64,000 nt of DNA from Megascapheus bottae (lineage: Eukaryota; Chordata; Mammalia; Rodentia; Geomyidae): the NCBI GenBank assembly GCA_024803745.1, contig JANJXV010000014.1, positions 186,001 to 250,000 of the forward strand, in the 5' to 3' direction. The notes beneath the pieces are model-generated. The model was not told the DNA's origin and searched no databases. It worked only from the letters and a program-made list of their open reading frames with translations. Positions 34,541 to 44,703 of the stretch are shown piece by piece. Both the position numbers and the translations under genes were made by a program. Every line of letters begins with the position of its first letter. Position 1 is the first letter of the stretch.

Positions 34541-34554
34541 GCTGCCATGGCAAC
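34541..34554. promoter_or_regulatory. RFX-type X-box-like palindrome
   Basis: The 14-mer gctgccatggcaac differs from the palindromic X-box form gttgccatggcaac at one base. RFX-family winged-helix factors bind such sites. The surrounding 34500-34580 is unusually GC-rich for this window. No gene start is visible nearby, so an enhancer or a chance match are both possible. Confidence 0.4.
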
Positions 34555-34580
34555 CTGGAAGGTAGAAGACCCGGTTCAGT

Positions 34581-35073
34581 TTTCTTTGTTTTGTATTTGA
34601 TAATAACCTAAAAAATATATGCCACCTAGTTAAGAAGTTGATTTCATCATCAATTTTCCCTCAAGTCCATTTTCTCCTTTCAGCACAGCCTTGCTTATCC
34701 ACAGATGATCTTTACATCCAGACTAATAAGTGATTTCTCCTCCTGCCTAATTTACACAATGAGCATGCCATTTGTTACCTTCTTCAAGGTCACATGGGTT
34801 CCAATGTACCCAAATGATACTTGTTGAACCCCTTAAGTACAGGACATTTTTCACAAATTTGAAACGGAATTCTTCTTTCCCGTAAGTTACAGGTGTGTAT
34901 TAATCTTGACTTTGAGCAAAATAACAGCAAAGTACTAGAAATATCTCACCAATGAAGCCAGAAAACATAAGCAGATAAATAGAAACAAGTTAGGTGGGGT
35001 AAAGTCACAGATGTCTATAAGGAATGAATTTGATGTATGAAGAACAATTATGCCCTTTGAGAAAAAGAATGAG
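34581..35073. other. Unassigned sequence
   Basis: No gene or family is recognised. Confidence 0.5.
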
Positions 35074-35098
35074 ATAATAATAATAATAATAATAATAT
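35074..35098. repeat. (AAT)n microsatellite
   Basis: About eight ATA/AAT units, read directly. Confidence 0.95.
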
Positions 35099-35470
35099 TA
35101 CCTGAGAATAACGATATCCACACAGGTGTATAGAGTATAAAGAGATGTCTAGTAAGCAAAATGTGGCAAATGCATCTAACTAATGATGGCTTGGAGATGA
35201 TGACACATGTAATGACTAGCTTACTGTTATTAAGCAGAGAATGACAATAGGAAGAGTGGAAGTGTATTCTGAAAATACATATGCAACAGTTAATTTTGCA
35301 AGTTGAATAGAGAACACTTTTGGCATCACAAAATCTAAGGTGCCAAATCCAATATCCTCTTAACAGAGAATTGACAAAAGTTATTTACCCATGATGCTTA
35401 CTTCTATCATAATGAAGATTTATTTTTAAAAGAAACTGGAAACGATCATTATAAAGATTTATCTTTTTTA
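35099..35470. other. Unassigned AT-rich sequence
   Basis: No gene or family is recognised. Confidence 0.5.
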
Positions 35471-35481
35471 AAAAACTAGAA

Positions 35482-35723
35482 GCCGGGTGCAGTGGCTTAC
35501 ACCTGTAATCCTAGCTACTCAGGAGGCTGAGGTATGAGGATGGTGGTACAAAGCCAGCCCAGGCACTAAAGTCGGTGAGACTATTATCTCCAATTAACCA
35601 CCAGAAAACCAGAAGTGACACTGTGGTTTAAGAGGGTAGGGCAGTAAACTTGAGCTGAAGAGCTCAGGGACAGTGCCCAGGCCCAGAATGCAAGCCCCAA
35701 AAACCAACAAAAACAAAACAAAA
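35482..35723 (+). mobile_element. B1-headed, ID-tailed composite SINE with target-site duplication
   Basis: A full composite: gccgggtgcagtggcttaca, tcctagctactcaggaggct, gagactattatctccaatta, gaaaaccagaagtgacactg, gagctgaagagctcagggac and a (CAAAA)n tail. The 11-bp repeat aaaaactagaa is at 35471-35481 and 35724-35734. Confidence 0.93.
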
Positions 35724-35734
35724 CAAAAACTAGA

Positions 35735-38186
35735 AATGAGTGTTTGGTGAGGGGTCTGCCAAGGAAAAAAACAAGTTACTCTCAGTAGAAAGAGGAGTCT
35801 GGGGAAAGAAAAGAGGAGTTAAGAGTTGCCAAGGAAAGAATAATAAGCATGACGTGATAATATGTTCCTAAAATACCAAAAGTTTTTAGTTCATGTAATT
35901 CATAAATGTTATAAATCACATCAAAGAGCAGTAAGCAGAGAAACAGCACCCAACTATTTGTGTTGTCATGTGACTTCACAACATACTCAGTATGAAGTGG
36001 TTGCCAGCACTTGCTTACCAAAATAAATTCTTACCCGTCCTCTTCACAGAAGAGGACTTTGTGTTCTAATGCAGCCTACATTGCTTAAAGAAATAGAAGT
36101 ACCCTAGAACAAGTGCAAAGAAGAATGAATTCCCCCAACATGAGAAAACAGCAGGCATCTTACATTTCCTGTAATCCAAAATGAACAAAACAGAAAAGTA
36201 GTCTTTATATCACAGATTAGATAAGTGATTTGCAGGCCAACCAAAAGAGGATTATAAAACTAATTGAAGGTCACATAGAAAAATCAGTCATCTTAATATC
36301 AAAGGCCAGGTCTGACTCATTGTTTAAAATACCCATGATGTCACTTATCTAAAGGAATGCTGTGGGTTAATCTATAATTGCACTTTGCCCCAAACCCTTT
36401 CCCAAAACTTTGGTTTGACATTTCTCTAGAATAACAGATGATGCCTGAATCACAGACATTTTATCCCTTTTTATGATAACAAAGATCTGCAAGCTTTGTT
36501 AAGAAAAGTGGTGATGAGCCAGTTTGTGCTCAACCCTCTGGCAAATGTTCTGAGAATCAGGGAATCATCGAGATAAAAGGAGTTAGCAGCTTCCTGATGG
36601 AACTGCAGATCAGTAATCATATGTTTTATAGTCTACTTGAGACTGTGTTCCACAGCAATTCTTTTAGTCACTGAGAGAAGCTCTGTCAGGGATTAATTGA
36701 CCAAGGAAAGCATTTTCCATTCCAGGTTTGTCATTTAACTAGGATGATACCATCTGCACAATTTCTTCTAAATATTTGGACCTAATAGGCTACACATAAT
36801 TTGATAATGCAGTAAAAATTTGAGGTACTGAATTAGAGTTGCTCTTCCCCCTTACTTCCTACTAGAAATAGCTACTGATACATAGCAACTTTTGTGACAA
36901 TTCCTCAGATATTAAAAATAAGGAAATAAAAAACCAAAGGAATATTTTGCTACTCAGCTAAATTACATTTTATTTGTGTCAAAATGTGTTATGGATCTAT
37001 GTCTTCATCATTCTAATAACCTGATGATTAATTAGTAAGGTTGCAGAAAAGAGTACAACATTTTTATCATATTCATAGCATCAATAGAAAAAATTGGGAT
37101 GTTCCAAAAACTAAAAATGAAACTAGAATGGGGATTGATACAGTCCTATCTACAGATACTTTTTTTAAAAAAAGAAGAATAGGAGAGATGTTGGAAGAAA
37201 TGCTGAGTATTACTTATTTCACCCTAAGTTTTCTGACAATTTAAATCAGTTAAAGCCCAGGCAAGCTTTTTATGACATAAGAGCTATGATAAACATACAC
37301 ATATTTCTATCTCCAGTCACACTGAAGAGTCTTCCTCAGCTCAGTTTCTCCTCTTCCTGGGGTTGACTGGCGCTTCTTCTACAGGCTACTGTAGTGCCCT
37401 CTAATTAATCTTTAGACACTTGTCCAGCAGCAGCTCCAAAGCTTTTTATCTATACTGTACATCATCTGCTCTTTATCTTATTATTTTCAATAGATTCAAA
37501 AGAGGAGTATGGAATGTCTACCATGGGCCATGATTTCCATTGGTTTCTCTGCGTAACAGCTTCTTCCTTCTGATTTGGTCTGTGCCATCTCCTTTGCTAC
37601 CTTGAAACATATCTTTTGCTTTCTCAGTTCTTTTTTAAAATATTTATTTGCCCATAACCTTGTCCTCTGGTTTGACTGACTGTCAAAATAGTACCACAAG
37701 ATTAGATCTTCCCAAAGCCTTTCTCCAGCAAATGTTCAATGAAAAACTCATATGCACTTCAGCTAAACCCTTCTGAAATAGAATAACATTCTCAACTCAA
37801 AACTTACTTTCCCTAAGGGTTTTCTTGTCTCTGTTCATCTCGAATCTGCAAGGCCTTGATTCTAACACTCATACTTACGAAACTCCTCTGATGTTTTGGG
37901 TTAGCACTTACCAGTGCTGCCAATTATCTCTGCACATCTGGTTCCTTTTTTACTCATTCTGGCCTCTGCTTCAGGCACCAAAATCTGACCTATTTCTCCC
38001 CATCTCTTGTGTTCAATTCAGTCTTTAATACATACATATACACACACCAAAATGAAATAATAGTTCAGAGCTCACATGTACACCCACAGGTTAGTTTTTA
38101 ACTATTTTAACATTGTCAAATGTATTTTCCACATATCTATATCTGGGTGTAACTATAAGATAGACTACAAATACACACATAGACAA
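35735..38186. other. Unassigned sequence, 2.4 kb
   Basis: No SINE or L1 is seen. The part at about 36350-36640 has the mixed, non-repetitive texture of a possible conserved non-coding element. The C/T-rich 37310-37700 could be a very old transposon. No exon is recognisable. Confidence 0.4.
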
Positions 38187-38519
38187 AGTGGCATAATTTG
38201 GATCTTGAGGGTCCTATAAGGGCCCATGCGTTAAAGGCTTGGTCTCCAGTCAGCGTGGTCCTACTGGAAGGTGTTTGCAATTATGAGAGTTGATACCCAG
38301 AAGGAGGTCCTTAGATCAGGGTGGCATGCCATTTGAAAAGGACTATGAAACCATGGTCTATTCCTCTCCTTCATTCCTTGACTGAGGAAGCAAGTGGCTT
38401 TTCCCAAGCATGCACTCTTGTCATGTCAGGCTGCCTCACCACAGGACAAAAGCCATGGAAAGAACTGACTTTGAATTGGAGCCTAAAAAAATGCATTTCA
38501 AAGTAAAACTTTGCTCTTT
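38187..38519 (+). mobile_element. Ancient mammalian interspersed repeat (family not named)
   Basis: Tttggatcttgagggtccta, gcgttaaaggcttggtctcc, catgccatttgaaaagg, ggctgcctcaccacaggaca and aaaactttgctctttaaaag follow the order of an old repeat known from many mammals whose name I cannot recall with confidence (LTR- or DNA-transposon-like). Its end continues at 38744-38770, beyond the L1 insertion at 38538-38725. Confidence 0.55.
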
Positions 38520-38537
38520 AAAAGTTATTATTCTGGA

Positions 38538-38725
38538 AATGGGGACCAAGACATGTGAACGGGTTTCAATGTATGGGAATTAATGTACCATCTATCTGGC
38601 AATTATCATGTAACCCTTCTATTAATTACAATACAAAATATATGAAAAAAACACGCAGAGATCCAAACACTAAAAAATAAATAAAATAAAATAATAATAA
38701 TTTCTTCTAGATTCATATATATTAA
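38538..38725 (+). mobile_element. L1 3' end with probable 3' transduction and 18-bp target-site duplication
   Basis: Positions 38538-38652 are the last about 115 bases of the local L1 (aatggggaccaagacatgtg to attacaatacaaaatatatg and an A-run). They are followed by about 73 bases that are not L1 and contain overlapping AATAAA signals (38676-38690), ending in a second A-run. The perfect 18-bp repeat aaaagttattattctgga lies at 38520-38537 and 38726-38743, so both parts entered together. Confidence 0.88.
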
Positions 38726-38804
38726 AAAAGTTATTATTCTGGACATTTGTAATGGTAGGATATATAAGCAGAGATGTGGGCAGATATGCTATGCTTAGTA
38801 CACA

Positions 38805-38990
38805 CTTCTTTCTTTTCCTCACATTTTTATTAGCATAAATTGTTTATACAAGGGTATTTCATTTGGACATAACTGTGTATGTACACAATACTCCTTGATC
38901 AAACTTACACCATTCATCACTCTCCTTGATTCTTGATCTGTCTTCCCAAATTAATATGGACAAGATTCATCCTTCAATGACTACACATTA
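38805..38990 (-). mobile_element. Older L1 3' UTR fragment, minus strand
   Basis: Complement of the older rodent L1 3' UTR: cacatttttattagcataaa, ttgtttatacaagggtattt, and tgtacacaatactccttgatc-like sequence. Confidence 0.6.
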
Positions 38991-38994
38991 TGGG

Positions 38995-39110
38995 TATTGC
39001 ATACATATGTACATATGTATATATATACATATATGTGTGTGCACACCCTACATGTACATATATATGCATACACACACATAGATATACATATATACATATA
39101 TGTAGACTGT
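38995..39110. repeat. Alternating purine-pyrimidine tract (TA/CA/TG)
   Basis: Mixed TA, CA and TG steps with self-complementary words (acatatgt, tatata, acatgt). The two overlapping open frames here translate the repeat. Confidence 0.85.
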
Positions 39111-39509
39111 GGAAACATTTCCAGACTGTTATGGACCAGAAATCATTCAGTAAACTCAGTGATTCGTTTCCTTTTTTCCATTGTATGCTACCACAGGCAA
39201 AATTAAGTTTTTGAACTCTTCCACTGGTACATTACACAGAAGATAGTAGTAGTTCTGGGCTACGTTGTGGTTTAAGCAAAAGGTTTTTTCAGGTAAAGGT
39301 CAGTGTTTATATGAACTACAGGTCAATGTCTCAACACAGAACATTACAACGGCAGATGAATGGGTGATACGATTACAAGTCTCAAATTCATCATTGACTT
39401 ACTAGCTAAAGAAACAAGCTTCAATCTTTCTTCATATTTTCTTTTTGGTAAACTATGTACAAAAATGTCCAACTTGATTCACAAAATTACTGAAAATGTT
39501 ACATGAATT

Positions 39510-39697
39510 TTTTTTGCCAGTCCCAGGGTTTGAACACAGGACAGGACCACTGTCCTTGGGCTTTCTCAAGGCTAGAGCTCCTCCACTTGAGATACAACCC
39601 CATTTCTGGCTTTTTCTGTGTGTGGTACCAAGGAATGGAACCTGAGACTTCATTTATGCTAGACAAGCACTCTCCCACTAGGCCAAACTCCCAGCCC
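39510..39697 (-). mobile_element. ID-type dimeric SINE, minus strand
   Basis: T-run, tgccagtcccagggtttgaa, caaggctagagctcctccac, tctggctttttctgtgtgtg, then the complement of the tRNA-like head (cactaggccaaactcccagc). The 9-bp repeat acatgaatt is at 39501-39509 and 39698-39706. Three open frames inside are not genes. Confidence 0.9.
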
Positions 39698-39734
39698 ACA
39701 TGAATTATTTTATAAACTACGAAATGTTGTACAA

Positions 39735-39833
39735 ATTTAAGGCATTATAATACCAATCTTCTAGTATTCAGTTTCCCATTCAAAAAGAACTAAATTCCAG
39801 AATGAAAAGATAAAGTCCTAAAACAATTCCTCA
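39735..39833. repeat. 99-bp duplicated unique segment, copy A
   Basis: Matches 63413-63511 in the same orientation over 99 positions with three substitutions and no gap, by eye. It carries no A-tail or known transposon motif. It starts 29 bases after the SINE target-site duplication. Confidence 0.93.
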
Positions 39834-40242
39834 TACAGAATTTATACAATGATCTGATTCTGTTTCACAGATAACTGTGTCCAAAGGGGTCATTGAGGTT
39901 GTTCAGTAATTCATACAACTAAACTTACAGACACTCATAGGTAGAGTAGGGTCAGCTAAAACATTAGGCTTATTAATGCTATCAAACCTATGTCAGGCTA
40001 TTTCAAGAATACTGAATATCATATGCTTAAATAAACATAAAATAAAACTAGAATTAAATAAAACTCCAGTTAGAAGATAGCAGTGATAAATAATTATAAG
40101 CTTTATCCTCTCCATGGAAGCAAATGGTAACAAGTTGAATAACAGAAGATTAGAAGAGGTCAATTCAAAAAAGGAAATAAGATGATGACTTCTGATAAGA
40201 AAAATAATCTGGTGTCTCCCTAATACAAATTAGTGCCCTTGA
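39834..40242. other. Unassigned AT-rich sequence
   Basis: No gene or family is recognised. Confidence 0.5.
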
Positions 40243-40257
40243 AAATACACACAACCT

Positions 40258-40298
40258 ACCCTTCTACTAATTACAATAAAAATATATGGGAAAAAAGG
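40258..40298 (+). mobile_element. L1 micro-insertion (41 bp) with 15-bp target-site duplication
   Basis: The insert consists only of the terminal about 35 bases of the local L1 (cttctactaattacaataaa, then aatatatggg) plus a short A-run. The perfect 15-bp repeat aaatacacacaacct at 40243-40257 and 40299-40313 shows that it is a true, extremely 5'-truncated retroinsertion. Confidence 0.92.
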
Positions 40299-40313
40299 AA
40301 ATACACACAACCT

Positions 40314-41413
40314 GAGAATCATGCCATGGACACATGGCAAATATAGAAATATTAACCCAAAGTATGACAAATAAATTTATTAACACATCTTTTGTTACAC
40401 TATAAACATTTTTCTGGTTAAAACCAGAAGACAAAGTGACAAGATTTTACATGAACAATTTTCTTCTTCTATTGGACTCTTTTCATGAAGTTGACAGCAG
40501 CAAAAAAGAGCAACTTGGGTTCCAGATCATTTCAATCGAGGCACATAAAATTAGGCACTATTTGAATTCTACGCAGTATGCTTAGCATAAATTCAAACAA
40601 GTAAGATAGAAAAGAATACATATTTTTACTTCTTATGCAGATTCAACATACAAAGATCCTAGATTGAATATCTTGTATCATCTCAGGAGGCCCTCAAAAT
40701 GAGAGAATGATGCAGTGATTACACTTCAGAGAAAAACAATGTGTTAGCAAACGGGTAAATCCTGATTCCTCCTTGCCAGCTTCACTTCTAGTTTGCAAGT
40801 AAAATTTAAACCTCAGGAATGTCTCAGTGCTTGGAAGTTTGTTTCAAAACAATACTGCTAATTTGGCCTCTTCCTGTCAACACAAGTATATAAAGAGTAT
40901 AAAGGAAAAAACATACATAAAAGTGGCTTAGAAACTTGTATGTAAGTTAATAAAATATTTAATTATCCTCAATAGCCACTCTGTTGATTATTCAAAATTT
41001 TGCTCTATAGAACTGATGCTCTCTAAAATATAGATTCAATGATATTTTAATCAAGCCTACTATGAGAACTAGTGTAACATTTTATATCCACTCCTGATAT
41101 ATAGCTATTATATATCAGTGGAAGAAACACCTGAGTGAAAAATACCAAACCAAACATTGTACCTCTAACCTCATCCTTCAATTACAAACGTGGCTGACCA
41201 TTCTTGTCTTGCCATGGTTGCAAAGGTTAAATAGAGAATGAACTGGAGTCAATGACTCCACGTGGGCCAAACACCTGGATGCAATGAGTCATACATACCC
41301 AAACCTAGGATTCACTCTTAATACTACCTTCTTAACTCCCTTATCTACTCTAATGCCAACTTCTGAGTTTTTAATCTCATGAATAGTATTCACAAAGTTG
41401 GCTCTAAAACAAG
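40314..41413. other. Unassigned sequence
   Basis: No gene or family is recognised. At 41259-41291 a CACGTG E-box, a CACCTG and a TGAGTCA AP-1-like site lie close together. This may be chance. Confidence 0.45.
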
Positions 41414-41546
41414 TTTCTCAACCATGATGGCATTGATACTGTGGTCCTTGGTTGTGTTGTACACTGTAGGGTGGTTTGCAACATCTGTGACCTCTACAGT
41501 CAAGGCAAAAATATGTTCCTGGTTATTGTCAGATAATGCTCTACTT
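41414..41546 (+). mobile_element. MER5A-like hAT-Charlie fossil
   Basis: Ttctcaaccatgatggcatt, gtgttgtacactgtagggtg, gtttgcaacatctgtgacct, ctacagtcaaggcaaaaata and tggttattgtcagata follow MER5A in order. This is a non-autonomous DNA transposon that stopped moving early in mammalian evolution. The open frame at 41379-41609 overlaps it and is not a gene. Confidence 0.68.
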
Positions 41547-42524
41547 AAAGTCTATTCCTTGTCCACTTCATTTCTGGTCCATTTGAAGCAACTGGCTCAA
41601 ATGGGATGATTTCTGCTGCAAATGCTCTTTTCACCCTTCTAAATGATGTGGTTCTGCTCTGCCCATATATAAACCTGTTACCCATATCTCAGTCAAACTA
41701 GTTTTTTTTCCCTTTTTTAAATACCAGAAGTGTTATTGGCTTTCTCTTTGTTCTAGAACACTTGAAACATTTCCACTTGATTTTTTTAACAACTATCTGA
41801 TTAATCTACCTTTTTGCTCTATCACCCTGCATTCTCTTGCTTTCACCATGTTTAGTAGTGGTATTGTCTCCAATATTTCTTCTACCTGATCTGGAGCCAT
41901 CACACATCCTTCTTTCTCTGCCTTTAATGTTCTTGCCATTATTCTTCACTCATCTCCAAAATCTTGCCTGGGTTCCTTCCTTATGCTATTCTGAGAGCTG
42001 GAACTCCAGGACTATGTATTAACCCATAATCTCAAGACACTCTGCAACAAGTAAAGTGAAGATGAACTGGAAGAGGGAAAACAAAGTTATCAAATGTGGG
42101 ATAGTGCAGTAAGTACAATGTGATGATGGCACAGATTGTTTGATGGAAGACAGACTTTCTAATTAGTATAGAGTCCTTGGGGGAATTTGTTGATAAACTG
42201 ACAAGGTATCTGGAGAAGAGTGGTTTGAGCAAAGACTAGATGATCAAAGGCTTCTCCTTGCTGGAGAGCAGCAAGGAGACCAGTGCAAGAAAAAAGTATG
42301 GGAAAATGAAATCACAAATGGAGCAGGAGACAAACCATATAAAAGTTTATAAGATATGGTTAAAAACTCCCCAAGAGGGGGAGTCTTATTTAGAGAGATT
42401 TGAGGATCCTAGGGTAATCTGACTTAAGGGGATCATACCGGTAGCTATATTGAGAATAGAGTATCAGAAAGTGATGGCAAAACAGGAGGATGGATAGCTA
42501 CAGTTTAGAACTTCACCTGTTTGC
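41547..42524. other. Unassigned sequence, possibly old transposon debris
   Basis: Somewhat GC-richer, with an A/G-rich half (42040-42430) whose texture suggests an ancient repeat, but I cannot assign it. No exon is recognised. Confidence 0.4.
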
Positions 42525-42612
42525 TATATACATATACATATGTGTGTGTGTATGTGTGTGTATACATTTGTGTATGTATATGCTTCACCTGTGTGTGTGT
42601 GTATATATATAT
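42525..42612. repeat. (TG/TA)n alternating repeat
   Basis: Interrupted TG and TA runs. The motif gcttcacctg/gttcacctgt recurs around it (42514, 42581, 42613). Confidence 0.9.
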
Positions 42613-42619
42613 AGTTCAC

Positions 42620-42848
42620 CTGTTTGAACTCCTTAATAAGCTTTCCAGTCTCTTGCATTCTCTTATAATCCATACATCTGTCCTTTACACAGCACGTGGT
42701 ATTTTTCTAGTTCCATATTTATTTGTAAAATTATTTGATTAATATGCATTTCTTTCTCTGCTCTTTGAGGAAAGGATCTGGACTGCTTCAATGCCTAGCA
42801 TAGCACAGAATTCCATTGGTTTTTCAATATATGTTAGGAAAGGAAAGA
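42620..42848 (+). mobile_element. L2 LINE 3' end fossil
   Basis: The order tttgtaaaattatttgatta, gctctttgaggaaaggatct, ggactgcttcaatgcctagc, atagcacagaattcc and ttcaatatatgtta matches the conserved L2 3' end (gagg..agggac, cctagcacagtgcctggca, caataaatatttgttg). Confidence 0.65.
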
Positions 42849-43049
42849 ACCAGAAAGGAGAAAAAAGGAGAAGGAAAAGGAAATGTTGACACAGCAGTTA
42901 TTTTGTCAATTCTCGTAAACTTGTTCCAAAATGAGCTAATACTCAAAGCAAGCAAAGTCAGAGGCTTTGCATTTTGATTTGTTTGGGTTTTCTCCAAAAG
43001 GGAGAGGATAGGTTATGTCCTACTATCAAAGGATATGCAGGGTGGCAGG

Positions 43050-43225
43050 AGATAGCAGGTATTGCTACCATTTGTTGAGACATTACTTGGTACTAGGCAC
43101 TAATTATTTCATTGAGTTTTCTCAACAACCTTAAGGACTTTGTGTCATTACATTTTTCAGATGAGAAAATCTACTTAGGCTTCATTACAGAGCTCATCAC
43201 AAATGTAAGGGTTTGAACCCACTGC
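43050..43225 (+). mobile_element. MIR SINE fossil
   Basis: Ctaccatttgttgagacatt, ggtactaggcactaattatt, tctcaacaaccttaaggact, tttttcagatgagaaaatct and gggtttgaacccactgcctc reproduce the MIR order well. It is the clearest of the MIRs in this window. Confidence 0.85.
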
Positions 43226-43849
43226 CTCCTATGAGGACAGTCTATAGCAATTTTATTAAAGATTTAGCTCTTGCATCTGATTCCTAAAAATTCCACTGTG
43301 TCAGACAAATGTTAGGACTCAAAATAGATGAATTTCTGTCATATCTAATGTACACATTTCTCCCCCACAGGAACAGCTCCAATCAGTGTCATACAGATTC
43401 ATTTGAAATTTAAATGAGACATAAGAGAAAAGAGGAAAATGAAAAAAATTGGGGTCACCTAACAATTGCTACTAAGGAACCTATGTTCACTGCAGTCTCA
43501 AAAAATACAAACCAAAATTTTAGACCTCACATGCCATTTTGATTTGTGTAATATATTCACAAACAATATAATTTGATGACTCTTTGAGATATAAAATAAT
43601 TCTTATATCAAGATCTTCAATAAGAACAATTGTCACAAAACGAATTTCTCCTTTCGATAAATCTTTGGAGAAAAATAGAAGAAATGTCAATTTAAGGTAA
43701 TACCTTAGAATATTTTCATCACAGCTGCATAATGAAACATAGTCTCTAAAATATTTATGGCTACTTTATTATTTAAATATTTTCCATGACTTTATTTTTC
43801 CTTTCATAAATGTACCCTTATCTTTAAAAATAAAAGTATTCAAATATTT
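43226..43849. other. Unassigned AT-rich sequence
   Basis: No gene or family is recognised. Confidence 0.5.
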
Positions 43850-43935
43850 AGAGATAGATACATGCATGTTGTTATGTGTGTCTATACATATGAACGTGTA
43901 TATGTGTATGCACACAAACATATGTGTACATGTGT
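43850..43935. repeat. Alternating TG/CA/TA tract
   Basis: Loose repeats of atgtgtg, acatatg and gtatatgtg. A minus-strand open frame (43769-44005) includes its translation. Confidence 0.75.
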
Positions 43936-44082
43936 GGCTCTCACTCTCATAAAACCAGCATAAATGTTTAAACCAGTTTTGTGTTAGAAGGAAACTAGAG
44001 AACACATATTAAATTCTTGTAACATCTATATTTTTGATCCAATAATATGATGCCTTATGATTTAGAAGAAAGGACAAGCACA

Positions 44083-44287
44083 GGGGCTGGGAGTTTGGCC
44101 TAGTGGTAGAATGCTTGCCTAGCATGCACGAAGACCCGGGTTCGATTCCTTGGTACCACATATGTAGCAAAAAGCCAGAAGTGGTGCTGTGGCTCAAGTA
44201 GTGGAGCTCTAGCCTTGAGAAAACCCAGGGACAGTGCTCAAGCCCTGAGCCCAAGCCCAGGATTGAAAAAAAAAAAGAAAGAAAACT
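44083..44287 (+). mobile_element. ID-type dimeric SINE with a 16-bp target-site duplication
   Basis: The best preserved dimer. The head holds tttggcctagtggtagaatg and gggttcgattccttggtacc, the junction is agcaaaaagccagaagtggt, and the right half is gctcaagtagtggagctcta to gcccaagcccaggattg, then an A-run. The perfect repeat agaaaggacaagcaca lies at 44067-44082 and 44288-44303. The minus-strand open frame 44009-44302 is the SINE. Confidence 0.95.
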
Positions 44288-44469
44288 AGAAAGGACAAGC
44301 ACAAAGTACAGTTACTCAACTATGATTTATAGGGGAAAAACAACAAAGTGATACATATTTTAAGAAAAGACCCACAAATTATAGTATATATTGGTATGCC
44401 AATATGATATTGACACTGATTACTGTTATAAATGTACATGTGATAACTTTAGGCTACAGTAAGACTATA

Positions 44470-44703
44470 TTAGCCAGGTACTGGGGGCTCATGCCTATAA
44501 TCCTAGCTACTCAAGAGACTGAGATTTGAATGTCAAGATTCAAAGATGGCCCTGCAGAAAAGTCTCATAAGACTTTTGTATCCCCCCCCACACACACACA
44601 CTCAAAAACTGCAAGTAGTGCTGTGGCTCAAGTGGTAGAACGGTAGCCTTGAGTACCACGAGGCTCAGGGAGAGAGCTCAGGCCCTAAATTCAAACCCTA
44701 TAA
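44470..44703 (+). mobile_element. B1-headed composite SINE with internal C/CA run
   Basis: Tattagccaggtactggggg, ataatcctagctactcaaga (head), an inserted C-run and (CA)n at 44583-44601, then gtagtgctgtggctcaagtg (right half). A short direct repeat, gactatat, flanks it (about 44463 and 44707). Confidence 0.85.

Noticed and set aside
39453..39703. Three overlapping open frames of 66 codons
   Set aside because: All lie within one dimeric SINE.
44083..44160. tRNA-gene-like A and B boxes
   Set aside because: The boxes belong to the head of a dimeric SINE with target-site duplications. No tRNA fold continues to a proper acceptor stem.
44009..44302. 97-codon minus-strand open frame
   Set aside because: It is the complement of the SINE at 44083-44287 and its flanks.
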